A DNA stretch of 64,000 nt from Scortum barcoo (lineage: Eukaryota; Chordata; Actinopteri; Centrarchiformes; Terapontidae), in NCBI GenBank assembly GCA_023238725.1, contig CM041546.1, positions 19,521,992-19,585,991 on the forward strand. Direction: 5' to 3'. Shown in pieces: positions 61,783 to 64,000 of this stretch. The translations under genes were made by a program, and so were the position numbers. A model generated the notes under the pieces. That model was not told where the DNA came from and ran no database searches. It was given only the letters and a program-made list of their open reading frames with translations. The stretch's first letter is position 1. Each line of letters begins with the position of its first letter.

Positions 61783-61960
61783 AAAGCTGCATACTCATTG
61801 ATGCATCAGTATTAAAAAGCTAATAATGACATATGTAATAGTATATCATTCAAAGCAGCTGTTTTTCTGCAGGGAGAGTACTTTGCTTTAAATAGTCCAA
61901 GTGCATTTTGCTAATTGTACTTTTACTTCAGGATTTTGAATGCAGGACTATTTCTCCATT
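61783..61960 (+). repeat. Fragment of the GTGGAAAGTACATTTAC teleost repeat (3' part)
   Basis: TTGATGCATCAGTATTAAAA, then AGTACTTTGCTTTAAATAGT, AAGTGCATTTTGCTAATTG and TTTTGAATGCAGGACTATTT match the later blocks of that repeat as I recall it. Confidence 0.6.
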
Positions 61961-62539
61961 TTTGTGCTGATACCTTTATGGATTAAAATACATACACACA
62001 CACACATATATATGGCCAATCTGCAACTAAAACTATCCCTTCTCATTACATGAACACTTCATACATAGCACACAACAAATTCATCTGCATAAGGAAGCAA
62101 TAACAAAGGGCACAAAGAGTGCTTAAATGATCTAATTGTGTAGAAGTGCTGTAACTTAACTAAAGTATTACTGAAGTGGAGGGTTACTTGTGTAATAAGC
62201 TCAGTTAAAGAACAACCCTTTAGGACCATAACTGTAAAAAACAGGCCAATGTGGCATCCTGATTGTAACCAGTTAAATTCCTTCTGATCTCAAAAATAGT
62301 GACCATCTTTTGTTTATAAGAAATTTCTCAGCAACAGCCCTGCAAGGTTAAAAACATACTTGAGTAGAGTCTCCTCGTGATTAGGCCTTAATTGTGCAGC
62401 TGTAGGCTACTCTCAAATGCTTTTCTTGCCAAAAGTAGTTGAGCAGATTGCTTTCTTAACATCTATTTAAGCGAAAAGCAAGATTACTGATTGTTGGAAT
62501 ATTCTAGAACACAGACAAACAAAAAAACATGTCAATTAG
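61961..62539. other. Intergenic, nothing recognisable
   Basis: AT-rich unique DNA with a short CA/TA tract at about 61992-62012. Confidence 0.5.
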
Positions 62540-63080
62540 AGCACTTGCAATTCGGCCTCTGGGCAAGACAGGTCACAATCCATTAAGGTGACCGACCCTG
62601 TTATTTTGCTGTATAACTGCCACAGACTAAATAGGTGATGTACTACTCACACATGTAAAACAGTCCAACCTTTTAAGTGCAAGACAAGTCTCTGCACTCC
62701 ACCTCATCACCCTTGACAGCACCTGGAACTGTGACACGTAAATCTTATCGGCAGAGACAGTCTGCGGGTCCCCGGGCAGTTCGGCCCGGCTTATTGCTTT
62801 CTCCCACAGCCCCGACCTTGCGTCGTGCCCCGTTAGGCCTGGCTCTAATGGACGGGCAGGGGTCATAAAGTGGTTGTGTTACTGTTTTCCTTTTTCCAAA
62901 CCAGTGACACCAGTTGTTCACCCTCCTCACCGGGGCCTTTTGTGAGGCCTGACATGCTGTCAATTCCAGGCGGAGGATGATCGTAGAAGACGACACGCAT
63001 TACCTTGAGGTGACACCACATTCCACCGAAGGCCTGTCTTTATGAGCTAACAATAACTTTGAACAGCTCCGCAGTCAAAG
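62540..63080. promoter_or_regulatory. Candidate conserved non-coding block near the window end
   Basis: Unique, more GC-rich than its flanks. Motifs include GACAGGTCACAATCCATTAA, AAGGTGACCGACCC, CTGGCTCTAATGGAC, GACCAGTG-like sequence, and CGCATTACCTTGAGG, then TATGAGCTAACAATAAC (SOX-like) and AACTTTGAACAG. An AGGTCA half-site sits at 62570. No coding signal. Confidence 0.38.
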
Positions 63081-64000
63081 TATTAAGAGTCTGTTTCGGA
63101 TCCATGGTGTATGTGTGTGTTCGGTGTCGTCTTGTTCTTGTGCGGCATCGAATCTGGACATATCTCTAAAAAAAAAAATAAGGGGAGCAAATTAATCTCG
63201 CAGACGAATGATAATTGGGGTAAAGGATGGTTATTTGTTAAGGCTCCAGCCGACGACGCTGGACATTTATTTGCTGTCTTATGACTCTTACAGGCTTGTC
63301 GAGTGATTTTTGGCCATCATCGGGGTTGAGGGTAGGACAAGAAGACCTTCACAGTGACACATACAACCCCAAGACAAAAATAGACGCCCACCCACACACA
63401 CACACAGTAAGGAGCGTGTCATTTTGAGAACCAGCGCAAATTACTGAACATTTTATACTTTTGTCCTCCGGTTTGTTCTGCCAAACGCTGAAAAGCTGAT
63501 AATAAAAATATAATCTGACAAAAATACCTGAGCAATTATCAACAGAATCATGGGATAATTTTATTTAAGACTTTTGCTGCTGTTGGTTTCAGAGACTTAT
63601 TCTCTGTTTTTCTCTGTTTTCCTATAAGTTAACTAAAACATTTGATAGTGGAGTTTAAATGTTAAAGTTTATTAAATAAATTGGGCAGTTCAGTTTCTGC
63701 CAGTTTAGTCCTGGCATCACTCATGAGTTATTTCATCACTAGTTTGTCTTTTTAGTCACGTACAATCACAAGGAGAAAGTAAAAAGTGAATGGAAAATTG
63801 ATGTTTGACTTAAAGGAGAATAATGAAGACATCTTGGATTCATCAGCCCACTCGCCCAGCTTGTCTTATAAGTTGTGCACATACTGCCACCCTGTGGTGA
63901 ATCAGTAGCACAGACATTATCCTCACCAGCACAGTCATTTCATGTGACAGTTGCATCAGGCATCACCGTCAAACATCATTAAAAGAGGCTTTGATGTAAA
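63081..64000. other. Intergenic, nothing recognisable
   Basis: AT-rich unique DNA with a short CA tract near 63394. No gene or RNA feature was identified up to the window edge. Confidence 0.5.

Overview
This window is vertebrate nuclear DNA, most probably from a ray-finned (percomorph-type) teleost. The one protein-coding gene I can support has long introns with GT-AG junctions. Its product matches the fish COUP-TF paralogue Nr2f5. The surrounding DNA carries many CA, GATA and AAT microsatellites, L2/Rex1-like LINE remnants and several short repeats I associate with percomorph genomes. I see no bacterial, viral, CRISPR or phage features.

The gene, nr2f5, lies on the minus strand between 30664 (ATG) and 12913 (TGA). 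It has four coding exons: 30664-30298, 19324-19044, 17496-17250 and 13232-12913. They join in frame to give 404 residues: a short N-terminal A/B region, a two-zinc-finger DNA-binding domain, a hinge, a ligand-binding domain with an AF-2 helix, and a short C-terminal tail. The probable 3'UTR runs down to a polyadenylation signal near 11031. The probable promoter and 5'UTR (about 30665-31760) hold a TATA-like element, a cluster of short upstream ORFs, two CCAAT boxes, and a tandem of CArG (SRF-type) boxes, two of them fused to AGGTCA nuclear-receptor half-sites.

Region by region: 1-11030 is downstream intergenic DNA with microsatellites, old interspersed repeats and two blocks that look like conserved regulatory DNA. 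11031-30664 is the gene; its 11-kb first intron holds several candidate regulatory blocks. 30665-31760 is the GC-rich promoter. 31761-64000 is a long upstream stretch with no recognisable gene. It contains three GATA/TATC arrays, a 24-base C tract, a long inverted repeat, a mosaic of LINE and repeat fragments at 56.1-57.7 kb, an L2-type LINE 3' end at 60.4 kb, and several non-repetitive homeodomain-motif-rich blocks. One developmental transcription factor inside a gene-poor, motif-rich interval fits a cis-regulatory domain built around it. That is inference, because conservation cannot be measured here.

I found no wholly new system. The items most worth checking are the CArG/AGGTCA tandem in the promoter, the extra intron inside the ligand-binding domain, the alternative promoter/uORF arrangement, and the long palindrome at 49.2 kb.
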